Shown: piece after piece, positions 11,179-24,800 of the stretch
Numbering within the stretch: position 1 is the first letter of the stretch
How the letters are laid out: each line of letters starts with the position of its first letter
Source of the DNA: Nephromyces sp. MM_2019
Lineage: Eukaryota; Apicomplexa; Aconoidasida; Nephromycida
Assembly (NCBI GenBank): GCA_015657535.1
Contig: JADHZB010001721.1
Coordinates: 40,395 to 104,394 of the forward strand
Reading direction: 5' to 3'
DNA length: 64,000 nucleotides
Position numbers and translations under genes: made by a program
Notes under the pieces: model-generated
Told to the model about the DNA's origin: nothing
Database searches by the model: none
Seen by the model: the letters and a program-made list of their open reading frames with translations, nothing else

Positions 11179-14100
11179 CGTTGCACAGTGTTATGGATAC
11201 CAAGGGCCTCATTTGTAAAGCCAACTATAGGCGCATGAAAGGGAGTTTAGATTAATCCCAAGGAGCGCCTTCTTACCCTGTTAGACAGTCGAGGTCTTAG
11301 TAGCTATCTTACCAAGCAAGTGTATCGCCTTCAGCGATCAAAACATAATAGTTACAAACAAGAAAAGATGATTTCGCGAATTCTTGTCCTTTCTAATATC
11401 TAGGTTTAATTGCACTAGCTCTCTCGATACTATGCAATAAATAACCTTCGGTAGCGAAAGCTGGTGCAACATAAGCCTGGGTTCTTCGGAGCTAAGCATT
11501 TCAATGGCGATTATAAGCGCTGCGCTCTACTAAAACGTAGACCGTCAAAAGCAAGGAACAATATGTCAGCCAATCACAAGTTATTTAATACCCCAGGTGG
11601 GACACCCCATTATAACCGCAAAAGGAGCTACTTTTTCATTTTTAGGCCCTATGATTACCTGGTTCCAAAATCATTGAGTCGTATTGAATGAACTGAATTT
11701 GCAGTCGCGCTTGAGCTCATTACCTGAGAGTGGTAGCGAGAACTATGTTGTCCCAGATACAAGCTTGCCCTGCGGTACAAATTTCTCAGAGGGAGAGCAG
11801 CATCCGATAAATATATCTCGAATTTAGGAAAAAGAATGGCACAAAATAAGCGATTAATCTTAATCATGCACGAATTATTGTATTTTCTCAAAAATGGATT
11901 AAGGGATATAGGATCCTATCCATGTAGAACAAAAATTATTACATGATGATGCCACAAAGTTACATGATCATAACCGAGCAGAGCTCCCCTCACCATCGGA
12001 AGGCCACGGAAATGGTTGAATAATAGTCAGTGGCACAAAAAGTTAATTTACCCTTTTATGCAAACAGTGCAGAGAACTGTGCCATATAATTGCCCGCCTC
12101 AGGTGGATCGCCGTTTGCATTACTTCTTCATCGACTGGCCCCATGGTGCATATGCTCACTTGGTTGTAGCTTTTGTTCGCGACGAATTAGCCGCGGGCGA
12201 CGTGCACTTAACAGTGTACACAGCGGCGGAATGGTGAAGGCGTAATCAGAGCATGCTGGTACTCGATTGTATACCCGCCAATGTAAAAGTTATGTCAGTG
12301 TAATCTGTTGGGTCACGCATGTCGAGGTATTGAAGACACACTGGCAAACTTGCTATGGTCTCCGGCGGTTCCGCGCGCATTGTTCTGCTTATAGAGGATT
12401 ATCTTACCAGTTCTTCCATTACTGCTACCCTCGAGCTGATGGTAAACCAAGGCCAGCTGTGGTGTACAGAATAGGTATCAGCGGTTATCGTGGCAAGCAC
12501 TCGAAATTAGCCACTGACAACATACAGCAGTGTTTCATATTTCGAAACGGCTGCCCATATCTCCACCTCCCAAACTACCACTAGAGATACGATAAGAAAT
12601 GACTTTTAGGTAGTAAAAGCATATTGCCTACAGTATCGGGCTGTATCACCATTTATAGACAACGAAAAAATACGCGCCAAGCGAAATCCCATTTTAAAAG
12701 GTCTCGGTTAGGTTCCTAATACAATAGATTAAACACACAGTATCTGGTCCCCCATGTATGGAAAGCATCATGTGCCTGTAGAGCGCCACAAGCGCCTCAG
12801 CGTTTAACCTATTAGCTTTGCTTCTTCTATCTCGGCACTAGCTCTTTTGGTGACTGGGAATGCACGTAAAATGCAGCGAAACCACCGATTTGACATCACC
12901 CAGTTAAATGCACTCTTAGCAATTGGATACTACCAGATAATATATCTCGCAGCTACTTAGCCAGGCAAGGACCTGCAATGAGTAAGCATCCGTGCTACAA
13001 GCGTGTGCGGAAATATACATGGGTGACAGACCATATTACATCGTCAGCTCTCTATTCTTTACTGTTGCCTAAAAGAACCTGCTGTTAGTCACAAGCTACT
13101 AATAATAACAGCGAATTAACATAGAAAACGCAAGTACTAGACACCGAGTAAATGGTTGCAAAGGCAGTGGCATGCTCGAAAACTGGTTCAAGACGTTCGC
13201 CAATTGCAGGATTCACCAGCTGTCTCGCTCTAAGCTAATTGAATTCCCGAGTGAAATGCTTAACACGCCTCGTAATTCATGAAAACATGGCGGCATCTAC
13301 ACCGCATCCTGCAATTACCAGCAATGCTGTTGAGCTCACCGCAAATCAGATCAGTGCCATAGCACTTTCTGTAACCTGCCCATGCAAGCCAAAATTTGAA
13401 AACTTTACTGCGCTAGAGTGCATCATAGGCAAAACTGGATTAGGATAATAGCATTTCGCCTGTGCGCATTTAGCTCAAGCTGCACTGTGAAAGTTTGCTG
13501 CCACTGACGCGTAAACTACATCCTTACTGTAAATGCTTAGCTGCAACAATGAATGCTGGGGGTTCTACCGCTAAATTAAATGTCAGCATTAAAAGTCGAA
13601 CATGGCACTCTCTCGCTGATGCAGTTGACGTGCACATACAGATAATCACGTATATTTTGCCAATGGGGCCCCCTACATAATACCGTGCATTTCTCACGCC
13701 TGCAAATCATACATTGGCTACTGCAAATTACAGTCCAAGGAATAACCGCTATGCCTCGTGAAGAAGAGCACTAGAGGTAGCGATGATCAGGCACATCTGG
13801 CCAGCAGCATTACTTGCCCATTAAGCAGGCAGCGAAGAGAGACCTTCAGTGATTGAACATTGGTATTCTCGGAAGGATACATGCAAGGCGGCGGTGGCTA
13901 CTACATGCATTAGACTAGTCAAGCATCACACAAAATCCCAACTTGAAGAGAATGCAACAGAAATGCTAGCAGGTAGCCAAAGCTTAGCCTCATGGAGTCC
14001 AACATAGTCAAGTAAAATCACCAGCAGCTTCATGATTGCTCGTGTGCAATATATATCATATAATTGAGAACAATTACTCGATAATGGGTGTAATCTCTAG

Positions 14101-15816
14101 AAAAAAGCATAAGCAAACAGCAAACATTCACGCATGGCTTCGGCAACAATGGGAGTGCTACTCCCTCTTACAAGTGTTAAGCGAATAAGGTGAACAGGCA
14201 TAGTTGAAATATGTGCGATATAGTCAAGTGGTACAGTCATACCGGCGGCTCAAACTTCAAGCAAACCAACTTTTGAGTTGTGCATATCAGAATACCCAAA
14301 AAAAGAGTCTATGCATCAGCAACTCATGCCACAACCATAACTTCACGATGATTGCAAAAAAATTGCCGCTCAAATTAAATAATTTTCTTCCCAACAATTT
14401 ATCGTACCAGTGAGGGGCAAAATTTAAGTAAAGAGCCCTTCTAGACAGCTCTCGGCCATATGGTTAGAGTAAACCTTGTACTTCCAATACAACAACCGGC
14501 CAAAGTCAAGACAATGTTATGAGATGAAATACAGGAGTGAGCATGACCTGGTCAAAGGTATTCTTTTAATGGACTAGCTACCCAGATATTCGAGCTCACA
14601 TTCATAAAGCATGGAATTCCACCAATACAACCTGAGAATGATTTTAAAGGCTGCAAGAGTACTACAAAGTAGAAAAAAATTTTAAGTCCGTTGATTAATG
14701 CTTGGAAATTACACGCACAGGATACCTCATATTACGCAAAACAGCAGTAAAAAGTAAAAACATCAAGATGAGCGCAAAAGTTGAAAGTATTTGGCGCCTT
14801 TTTTCAAGATGTAAAACAAAGTAGCGAAAGTAGCTTTAAGCTAAAAGAACATGAGTAATTATGAGACAGAACAGACTAAATAATTCAATCACACAAAAGT
14901 CATTAAATTCCCAGAGACAAATCAGAACCCAGAACCATATCACTCCAACAATTAAGCACAATTCTTCTACATACCATCGTAAATCAACTCAAAAGTAGAA
15001 CAAAACAACGATTAAAACGAAATAAAAAATTTAAAATAAGGTAAAAATATTACAATTTTAAAAAGTAAAAATGATCGGAATTCATTCCCGTAAACGAAAC
15101 AGTCGTGGAAACATCAAATAGAGCAAATATGGCAAATAAAAGAGTTCTAGAAGTAGTATCCATAAAAAAATTACACAGTAGACAGCAAAGCAGCACTATA
15201 AAGTACAGTGGGAGACTCTCAGAGAGTAAAAGGACAGAAAAAAGCCTTAATGATAGTGCGCGTATTCTCTGAGTAGCGCAATGCTTTTACTCCGTACGAA
15301 CTATGATGACAGCCTGCAAATTAAAGTTAGCCGCTAGGTGGATAAAAAAGATAAAACTAGGCGCAAAAAGTCCTTCAGAGTGCAACGTATTTTTTCACTT
15401 GAAAGTAAGCTACGATAAGTATGAGACACATCAAATTATACCACTTTCGATTTCAATACCGCTTAATGATTCTAGTGTGAGAGCTCCACTACGGAAATTC
15501 AGAAGCACAATAATTTTTCATGGAGTTAGCAAGTCAGCTTTCAGTAGGCACTTTACAGTCACAGATATTCCCATAGAAAACTTTTCTAAGCCAAAAAATA
15601 TCTAAAAAGAGAGCAAAAATTTTTTTAACTCCATCCTTAGAAATGCTACGGGTACTCTATCTGCGTTTAAAAAACCCCGCCAGAATAGTAAAAGCCTATT
15701 TTGATTCCTTCATCTCTACATCAAGTCATGCTTCCAAAAATCACAACCCTCATTCACTACATCCGGTCCTCTTATTAAATCCGCTTAAATTCAGCATCTC
15801 TCACTGACGAACCTAT
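11179..15816. other. 4.6 kb without a recognised gene; less AT-rich patch at about 12.0-14.1 kb
   Basis: Open frames of 60-105 codons occur on both strands (for example 12016-12237, 12267-12584, 13239-13448, 13495-13680 and 15303-15605). None matches a family I know or is bordered by splice sites that link it to another. The stretch 12.0-14.1 kb has visibly more G and C and fewer homopolymer runs than its flanks, which could mean a decayed gene or old mobile element. From 14.1 to 15.8 kb the + strand is strongly A-rich. Confidence 0.4.
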
Positions 15817-16737
15817 CTACAGGAAATAAGGCACTACCGCCCTAGAAGCTACAGAATCATGGCTCTCCTGCGTTTCCTTAAAGATTATGAACTTTCGCTG
15901 CAAATCTTCTGAAACTTGCAGAATAGACGCAACATTCCCACACATGTAGCAGTAGTTAGGCGCAGACCAGACAGTTACTAGAGGTGCACTATCAAACATA
16001 TACTTATAGCCTTCCATCACCATCTGGTGAGCTCTTGATATAAGCTTCAAGCCATTAACTTGATTAAAGCGCTTCACTACACGTTCACCAAATAACCATC
16101 CTGCACCCCGGGGATTCAATGCCCATTCTTCAATAAGCTCAGGGTCAGACCATACTACGTCCAAGAAGGCTCCAGAGGTAGGGAACTCCTGAAATCGATA
16201 CATACCACGAAGCTGGTCCAGGCATCTCATCTTTGGAGACAATCCGCCGTGCACACAGAAGATGGTGCCATCTACAACCGCCCCCAATGTCAAATAGTCA
16301 AAAACATCGGTACAATACTTCCATGCGTTGATATTCCCATACTTTCTGATGCACTCATCATAAAATCCGTAAGTCATGGTAATCTGTCTAGATTCGTGGT
16401 TACCTCGCAAAAGCGTTACCTTATCCGGGAATCTCAGTTTCAAAAGCAGCAAATACTGAAAGGTTTCGACACTATTATACCCTCTATCAACATAGTCCCC
16501 AAGGAAAACGTAGTGCTGCTCGGGTAACTCTCCACCTACAGCGAAGAGTTCCCGCAAGTCGTAAAATTGACCATGGATATCGCCACAAATAGTGACTGGG
16601 GTTGAAATTGCCTTCACATTGTTTTCCTCAATTAAAAGCTCTTTTACCTTCTCGCATACAATCCAGAGGTCCCTTTCTGACAACGGTTGAGGCTTGGGTA
16701 AACGAAATTGCTCGATCCAACGGTCCACATCAGCCAT
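15817..16737 (-). CDS. PP6/PP4-type protein Ser/Thr phosphatase catalytic subunit, 306 aa, intronless
   Basis: A full-length PPP-family phosphatase. Metal ligands are present: GDIHG (Asp53, His55), GDYVDRG (Asp81), RGNHE (Asn113, His114), CVHGG (His163) and RAHQ (His237). The family binds two metal ions and dephosphorylates Ser/Thr, usually with regulatory subunits. The tail ends PYFL, like PP6 (TPYFL) and unlike the DYFL of PP2A and PP4. PRGAGWLFG and YKYMFD also favour PP6/Sit4, while the start (DVDRWIEQFR) and LQRKFIIF look like PP4, so subfamily is not settled. The terminal Leu306 would be the usual carboxyl-methylation site. Position 265 in NYCYMCGN is Met where PP2A, PP4 and PP6 have Arg. 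No intron interrupts it, unlike most genes in the window. Length matches the family (about 305). Confidence 0.95.
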   Translation of the reverse strand: MADVDRWIEQFRLPKPQPLSERDLWIVCEKVKELLIEENNVKAISTPVTICGDIHGQFYDLRELFAVGGELPEQHYVFLGDYVDRGYNSVETFQYLLLLKLRFPDKVTLLRGNHESRQITMTYGFYDECIRKYGNINAWKYCTDVFDYLTLGAVVDGTIFCVHGGLSPKMRCLDQLRGMYRFQEFPTSGAFLDVVWSDPELIEEWALNPRGAGWLFGERVVKRFNQVNGLKLISRAHQMVMEGYKYMFDSAPLVTVWSAPNYCYMCGNVASILQVSEDLQRKFIIFKETQESHDSVASRAVVPYFL

Positions 16738-17937
16738 TGCAGCAGTCAGAAACGTGAGCCAGAATAGGGAATAGGACTTGCTGGGGCAGCCTGATTTGAT
16801 AAAGATAAACTTCTCCTATTTATATTGCCCCACTTAATCCATATCCAGCCTTACCTTTCCTAGCTTATTTGCTAAGGCCTATGAAGCCTGAGGGTGCAAG
16901 GTAAGATGACGGGCCTCCACACAGGAGTGCCAAAAGAGATGTATTTCCTCGTGTATCCGTATATTTACTCGCAGATACATTGCTACCCATAAAAAACCAA
17001 TTAAGGAATATAATTTGATTGGGTAAAGCAGTGCCAAATTAGTGAAACGCAGTCTTCTTGTGACTAAGCAAAATTTCACAAGGGTAGACCAACTCGTAGC
17101 GGCACGTCAGTTCATCACAGGCTAACTCAACAGAGTAAACGATTTATAAACTCTACCCTGTTTTCAGCCGTTGTTTGTGCAGATTAGATATATTTTCCGT
17201 CAAATTCTAAGTTCAGTTCCAGTGTATACAGGATGAAAAAAGCAGCCTTCATATCTTCTCAAGAAGTAGGTCCACAGCGTTGGTTACAGAAATATCAAAA
17301 AACTTGGCATAGTTATCTCACGCACCACAATTAGAGGCTAACAGTCAAATAAAAGCGTGAGACATATCTTCCTCTTCAAGGACTAAGCCACAGTATAACC
17401 TTGCCTGCTTTGGTCGGCAGAAACAGCAGTACGTACAAACATGGTTAAAAACTACATTTTAAAAAAGGACCGTCATTCAGTCACAGCCATTAAAAATAGG
17501 TATGTCCAAGAGAAATTGAACTGAACAAGTAAAAATTTCTTCTCTTCTGTTTCTTAATCAGGACTTTTGCAGCACGCTATCGTCAGTCAGCAAGGAAATA
17601 AATTTATGGCGCATCTAGGCGATCAGGAATGTCATATATGTCATGAGGCTAGAAAAGTAAACCATACCTCCAAAGTGGGTCTGCAGCTTGCACCATGGCC
17701 TCAGAAGAGGAAATAACTTTTAGGAACAACGAATATAGGAAGGATAGGAAGTTAGCGCTGAATTTTGGTACAAGCGCTCATGCGCAGTTCAAAAGTAGAA
17801 ATAAACTTTGCAAAAAAGCGGTCAGCGGCCATGTTACTGGTGTAACTTATATTAGTTCATCTTCGCGCGCAACTTGGCAAGTACCGACAAAGCGAATCTG
17901 GCGATAGTCTTGGCGCGTCGCAGCATTGTAAATGCGA

Positions 17938-17971
17938 TATATTATATATAAATATATATATATATATATAT
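17938..17971. repeat. AT microsatellite
   Basis: Mostly alternating TA with one short AAA interruption, in the intergenic region upstream of the phosphatase on its strand. Confidence 0.85.
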
Positions 17972-19143
17972 GGCATAACATAAGGACTGTAAGCGGGTTC
18001 AAAGCCAGTCAAAACAAGGTCTCTCATGCAAGAATCGTTTTCTTTAATTGTACGCCTCTTGCTTGTCTGGAATGGTGGGCTAATCAATTTTGAGCCTAGA
18101 ATCAAAGTGGTGCACGCACTGATAAACTATAGCTTCAGATTGCATATTCAGTATAATATCTGCCACTCGCTCACGGTCCCAGCGACTGGATTACTGGATT
18201 AAGGGCTATTTCTGCATGCCGAGGTAATATCTATCCTGCAGCTTGAATTCCATGCCAATCTAGCTTGAATTTATGATTTTGCAGTTATTTTATTCTGATC
18301 CAAAAGACGCGCTTTTCGGCCATCATATACTAAAGTTATAGCTATGGTCTGGCACTTTCGTTTTCTCAGTAATTACGATCTTTTTAGAGCTTTGGAAGCA
18401 TCTTGCAACTGTATTTTTCATATATTCTGATTGAGACCGGTTGAGGGTTTTATTAAATGATTAATTTCATGTCGCTAATATCGGCCCAAAGTGATATAGG
18501 AATACACCTTTTTCCAATATTAGCAGTGGTCCTACGCGTGACAACACTTCTCTCATTTTACCTCGTCTGGTTATGGCAAGCCTCCGCTAAAACTGCAGAA
18601 ATTCACATTTTGCACTTGTCTTTAGGCATAAACTGTAGGTTACAGTGCAAGAAGCTGTGAATCCGGAAAAAATAAGAGTGTTTCCAAGATAGTGTTTATT
18701 TGGAAAATTAGATCGACTTAGACCACTTAAAGTGTACTTCAAAATTTTTTTCAGAGTAGAACCCAAGCCTGTGTTTTTGAATATTGCTACAATGATGAAC
18801 TAGTACCGCAAACTGCGGTGATTCAAAGCCAGTTTTTGCATATATATTGATATTTAGAATACAAACCGATAAAGTAATCATATAAGCGTTTCACCAGTTG
18901 TATTCATTGTGTAGCAACATAACATATGGCTGTCGCTAATCAGGTGAGAGTAGTATGGGGATGGGAAGAAGAGAGACTTCAATAAAATTAGCAGGTTAGC
19001 GCCGATAAGGCTCCCGCTATTGTTAAGCTTGGATTGTACAACAAAATAGCCTACATATCACTACCTCTTAGATAATATGGCACTCTACGTATGAAACTTA
19101 GCCTTAATGTGTGGTGATCTCACGCTCACAAATAGTTGCTAGT

Positions 19144-19320
19144 GCTTCACAAATGCAGCGACATTCTGCTCTTCTCTAGTCACTCCTTAGCTATTAGATT
19201 TCATTGGTGCTTGCATGGTTTTATACAAGAAAGCAAATCTCCAAAATGCTTCACAAATACAGCGAAATTCTACTCTTCTCTAGTCACTCCTTAGCTAATG
19301 AATTTCACGAGTGCTTGCAT
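19144..19320. repeat. Imperfect direct duplication, two 73-bp copies 104 bp apart
   Basis: Copies at 19144-19216 and 19248-19320 share gcttcacaaa, then cagcga, attct, and the 20-base core cttctctagtcactccttag, and both end in gtgcttgcat. There are several substitutions but no large gap. It lies outside any recognised gene. Confidence 0.85.
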
Positions 19321-20324
19321 AAAATTACGGAGGAAAAAACATGTATATATTATTAGATGCAACGCATCACAAAGCATCTTACTCGGAAATGGGGGCAATG
19401 CAGTTCCGTATCTGATTCCCGGTGCACACGCGCCGACGTGCACACGCGAGTTCATCCACGACACAGCGTAACAGTATGGCTCTAGTAGATACATTGCTAC
19501 CACCATGAAGGACCTAACCTAGTCAGCACGATACCGACTACAAATGCGATGGGTTCTAAGTTTTCGTCTGCCGCATCATGACAAAACTCCCGCGTTGGGC
19601 CATCGTGCATGTTTAGCCGTCAGCGCTGCACTACGACAGGTGTATATATAAGGGCTAATAAGCATATAGGAATATCATCACGTCAGGTGGTCGTTGATGG
19701 TACCACAACGGATACTTTACGACATTAAATTCTGTAAGGGGATACCATGCTCTGCGATATTAAACTCTGCAATGTAATACTACCCACTGTGTGTTGCTTT
19801 TGTGGAACATGTTCGACCGTGGAACCAGGGACTTGTAACAACCCATATAAGGGGGAATCCTTTAGACTGACATGCTTGAAGGATGGCCGAGGCTTCGTGC
19901 CGAGAAACTTGCCTTTAGATATTTTTCATCTGATCTGACAATTATATTTACCCTTGTTCTTTAATCTGCCTGTAAGTTTACATGCCTATTCCTGTAAAAG
20001 CTGCTTATATCTTTCCACAGCTCACATATGGCATCAAGGAGTCAATGAAGACAAATTTGCTCATCTTTGAGCTATCGCATGTTTTTTTTTGTTTTTCTCC
20101 TGCAGAAAGTGGTGTATACCTCGTTCACAGACTCAGCCCTGTTCCTGAACTACATGAAGGCGACTTGTGTCTTACGTGCTTACATTTAAGAGTAGAGAGT
20201 CATGAGGCAGCAGAGTGCTTCCTTGTCCCACGTTAAACGTGAGGATGAAGGCTCTAGCTATCAGATACGCATGCTTAGTAACCTTGCGTCGGAAGTCGGA
20301 CCGGCCGATCAGCAGGTAGTTGTC

Positions 20325-20500
20325 GAATTTTGAGAGGTTTTTTTCTCTTTTGTTGGACTTTTTTATAGGCCTTTTTATCTCTGGTATTGAGCTTTTTTTT
20401 CACTTCTTTTAGGCACGCTTTTTCCAATTTTTTAGGCGTTTTTTTCTCTTTTTTTAGGTGTGCTTTTTCACTTTTTTGGTTGACCTTTGCTCCCTTACGC
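20325..20500. repeat. Pyrimidine-rich imperfect repeat
   Basis: Runs of six to eight T alternate with short tags such as ttttaggc, ttttaggtg and ttttcact, so the complementary strand can be read as a Lys-rich 128-codon frame. That frame is explained by the T-run composition and is not called as a gene. Confidence 0.6.
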
Positions 20501-21811
20501 ATTTTACTGAAGATGCATGTTTTAGCTTGATGGGCATGAATCGCATCGCGATGCAACACCTTCGTGTATAGGCTTTTCATTTTCACATGTCTAAAATTCT
20601 GACGTATGTGATATACGGGCTTCATATTCAAGAATTGTTGATTATTAGCATGGTATACCAAAAAAATACTACGCGTTGTTTAGCGTGAGTTTAAATCTCT
20701 TTTTTTGAAATTCTTCATGTTCAAGTGCTTCACTGGCAATGAATGGCCTGCGCTTATTATGTCTCCCTACCCCCTGTCTAACTCTTATAAGGAGGGTTCC
20801 GTAGCGATTATCGTACAGCTATATCTTGCTTAAGCTAGTTGCTGTGTCTGCCTGTTCGTGCTTATGCAGTTATAAAGTTCAATTACTTTGAGTTTCTCTT
20901 GGCATTATGCTGACTGTAGCTGAAACCCTCCAATTTGGCAATAAATTGCCCTACGCGAGGCCCTTCAACTTTGTGTTTTGTGCATATTGCAAACTATTTT
21001 TCAACCGTGTGTTTTTTGTGTGATGCCACTTACTTTTTCTACATATATACTACCCCGCTGTATCCTTTTTTTGTTGCATTTAATCTTTTTTGTTTGAAAT
21101 GAATACTCAAAAGCCTGCTCTCCTATTTAGGCTGAAAATAGAATTTTCACCTTATTGGCTTGCTGATAAAGTGGTGCAATATGTGCCGCTCTGCGCTAAG
21201 TTGAATTTAGTGTATACATTTTTTGCAAATTCTTGGTATAGTTTTCTGTGAAATATGTGGAAATTTTTCTGTATGGTTTGCAAGTTTTTTGAGCTAAAAT
21301 TTTTTGTTACCCTTGGCTTTTTTTATTTATTCAATTGCGGACTTTACACTCTTTATGGCTCCATTATATGCAAAGTGGATCGCGTGCGCGTTGCAAGGTA
21401 ATTGCTTGATTTTATTATGCATACAACGCTGAAATAAACATTAGTACCTAGTCATACTTCAATGAATGAGCCTTTTTATGCTAACTGCAACGTCCATGCA
21501 GAAAATTTTAGCATGTAGTCTGGCTCCAAGATAATCGAGGAAAAAAGTTTTTTTGGCTTATTGCTGCAAAATTTAGGAATATTTCGCAGTATATTCTACT
21601 CTCATTGAAAGTTTTGCGTTGATTCATAATACCTAAGACTGCTTCATTATCTTCTATTCCCGCTTCTGTTTATCTGGCTCAATTTGATGATGGCGGTTTT
21701 CTGTATTATTCACAGTGCGTGGGGAGAATCGAAGCTTGAATTGCATTTGCTCCAATTGTAGCTCATTCAAATTAGCGTTTTTGCATCCCTTGGCTTTTAA
21801 TTTCTTAGAAT

Positions 21812-24800
21812 ATGCAGAGCAGTGTCTTACAAACTAGACCAAACTGGGAAAAGGTGTGTGCTGTTGGCCTTATAAGCGAAGCTTTAATACCAGTCTTGAG
21901 CTCATTTCACTCGTTGTCTTTGCGTGAAAAATTTGAGCTCTTCAAATCAGTAAGTGTTCGGCGAATTTCGTGACTTTTGCGAGTTTATTATTTCAGGATA
22001 ATCCTTCTTTTCGAGTCTTCTTCATTGAAAAAGAGTTTAGCTGCTATCATTCTTTTGTTTAATATAGTTTTTACGTGGTAGAATATTGTGTTTTTAGTCA
22101 TATTATTACTTTTCTGCTGTGTTGTTTCACTCTTTATATTGCTTAAGTCTTCACTCACGACTTCAATGATGTCTCTATTAAAGACAAGATTAATGCTGGA
22201 TTAACCTCCTAAGAACAGCGGAAGTCATATCTAGAGTGATTGATTTACAACTTCATACTGCATTTATGCTACTTCTGATTGATGTCGAATGCAAGTTTCT
22301 AAGCGTGAAGATGATATTCTTATCTTCCATTGTGCTCTATTGATATTTGATGTTTTAAGCGCTACTTTTTTAGCTTTCGTCATACTCTATTGATATTTGA
22401 TGTTTTAAGCTGTTTTTTGTTACTCTTTAAGAATACAAGTTTTCGGAAGTGTTTGCTAAGATGTCGCGGTTATTTTTCTATATAGAGAATGAAACGCGTG
22501 GTCTCTTATTATGTTCTTTGTTAATAGTAGCGTTTTTTGGATTTTTTTTGTCCAAGTTATCTTCCTTGCCGATTTCTGGCCATCTGGCTTCTTCTCTCGT
22601 TGGACGTTTTCTCTTTGAATACTTTACAGTTTTCTCTCCAAGCTTTCATTCTTCCTCTTTATTTTTTTCAAACTGCTTTTTAGCATCAGTGGATCCTATC
22701 GTATCATCTATTAGCTGTTTTTATTATCAGGATTCGAGGATAGTCCCTGCTTTGTTTCGGTCTTTGCTTTCCGTTGATGACCCGGTTCTCCTTCGATATG
22801 TGCTGACAGTTTTCTATTCCCTTGTCAGAGGTCACTCAAAGCTTGAATTCTGAGTTTGCTGTGTCCATGCGGATGCTTTGTTGCAAATCCTTTTTTTCCA
22901 GAATAATACGCTGCACCTAATACGTATAGTCCTTCTTTTAACCCCTTTTTTGTTTCCTGATTGCCCCCTTAATGCAGTAAATGCAATTTTTCCACGTTTT
23001 CACGCTTATCAAGCGATAACCAGCTCCTTGTGTGTGTACTTCCTTCTTTAAGCTTCTTTTTTTCAGATGACACAAGCAGATATGACCTCATTTGTCGCCA
23101 ATTCGACAGCAGGGAGGTAGTCTCTGCCTGCAGCCAGATTCTCAGCAATCCTAAAGTTGATAGATATACGGCCAACAAAACCTGCTTCTTACTGTCAGGC
23201 TTCATGTGGTAAGAAGGGAATGAGTTTTGATTTGTGCTTATGCCCTTTTTTTACATGATTCCGTATGAGCTATTGCGTATCAAAAATAGATTCAAATGAT
23301 AGACTTAAACCATACGATAAACGAATCATAAAGATTATAATAATTATCCTATATTGCTACTAATATTGGGTGTTTCTCATCCTTTTATTTGGGTAAAGTT
23401 GAGTTTTTTACTATGTTAATTATCTTATGGCTGATATGGGTGTGTTTGGGTCTATTTCTCAGCTCAGGTTGATTATTGGTTTTTTAAATTGCTAGGAATT
23501 CTTCTGCTTTGTCTATTACGTATCGCTGTTTTTCTTTCTCATTTAGTTGATAATAAATATACTTTACGTTTTACTACATTTGCTTGGTTTTAAAAGGGCA
23601 TTAAAATGCTTTTTTCTTCATTTTTCATCTCTATTTCTTGTGTGCAGATGTCTTATTTTTTACATCGCTGCAAATTCCTGAGTAATGCACAGCTCAAGGA
23701 AAATTTGATTTCTGCGATATATATATATATATATGAAGGAAGATTTATCTGTTTATATACTAGTGGATAATGGGTTTTTTTCACATTCCTTACACTACGC
23801 AGATAGTCTTACATTGATTTATAATCCCTTTAAATCAAAAGCGCCAAATTAGGCTACTATAAAAGTGGCGATTCTTATAGTATACCACCTGCGCTCAATT
23901 TTTTGCCTTTTGTAGAGACTGCTCGCTGACGTTACATACATCATGAAGAATGGCTAAGCTGAAGATTTTGTGTGTTACACTAATGTGAATTTCGCCATTT
24001 CTTTTTTTGTAGGAATTTTTGTACAAATACCCCGCTCTTTAGTGATGACAAAAAGAGTTTTTTTTTTCCTGCTTTTAGGAGCATTATGCTAGTGTTAAGA
24101 TCTTTTGAAATATGTAATTCACCTGTTTACTTGATTTTCTCCATCGACTTTTTTTTGCTTGATAGCTTTGCGGCTAAAATCACTTTTTACTAATTTGTGC
24201 TTTCCTCCACTTTGCACCGCTGAAACACCCATTTGACCCTTTTATGGAGTGTGTTATTTTTTTTGAAAAATTTTGCCAACTTCTCAGCATCGGTTCATTG
24301 CTGTTTTTTTTATTAACTTCTTGCAGTAGAGCACCATCTAATGCTTTCTCTTTGCAAGAGGTCAAGGATTTTGCTGTAGGCCTCTTGAAGGGGGAAGGAA
24401 TGACTATACATGGCGTATCAGAATCTGGAGTTCTTGATGCATTCATCAATCTACTGAAGATATGTGAGTTTTAAGAGTATTGATCTTCAATGCTGGAGTT
24501 ATGAGCTCCGCAAAATTTGAGTAACCTTTAGCTATAAAGCTTCGCGCTTGCATTTTTGTACTGTTCCAGTCCATATTTCCCTATTGTATAGTTATTTAAT
24601 GAAATCAACTAGTCTTGAAAAGACTGGCTTTTATGGTGTTAATTCTTGTATTCAACTGCAGAGTAGCTTCTGCATCTTTTTGGGGTATACCTGTGAAATT
24701 TTTTTTATAAATCTGATATGTTTTGGGATAATTTAGTATCCAAGTCTTTCATTCGCTGCCTATTTTGGAACTTTTGTTATGGCTAATGTATGCATAGCAT

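Larger units (their letters stand above)
16738..21811. other. 5 kb intergenic region between the phosphatase and V-ATPase H genes
   Basis: No exon chain was found. The stretch contains an AT microsatellite (17938-17971), a 73-base duplication (19144-19216 and 19248-19320), and a pyrimidine-rich imperfect repeat at about 20325-20500. Open frames such as 19747-19938 and 19982-20236 have no recognisable product. The T-rich character on the + strand rises from about 20.3 kb toward the V-ATPase gene, so the last part may be its 5' region. Confidence 0.4.

Noticed and set aside
15303..15605. 100-codon + strand ATG frame
   Set aside because: It lies in an A-rich stretch, matches no family and has no linked exons; a frame of this length can arise by chance.
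20275..20661. 128-codon Lys-rich frame on the minus strand
   Set aside because: Its composition follows directly from the T-run repeat on the other strand; there is no splice context or known domain.
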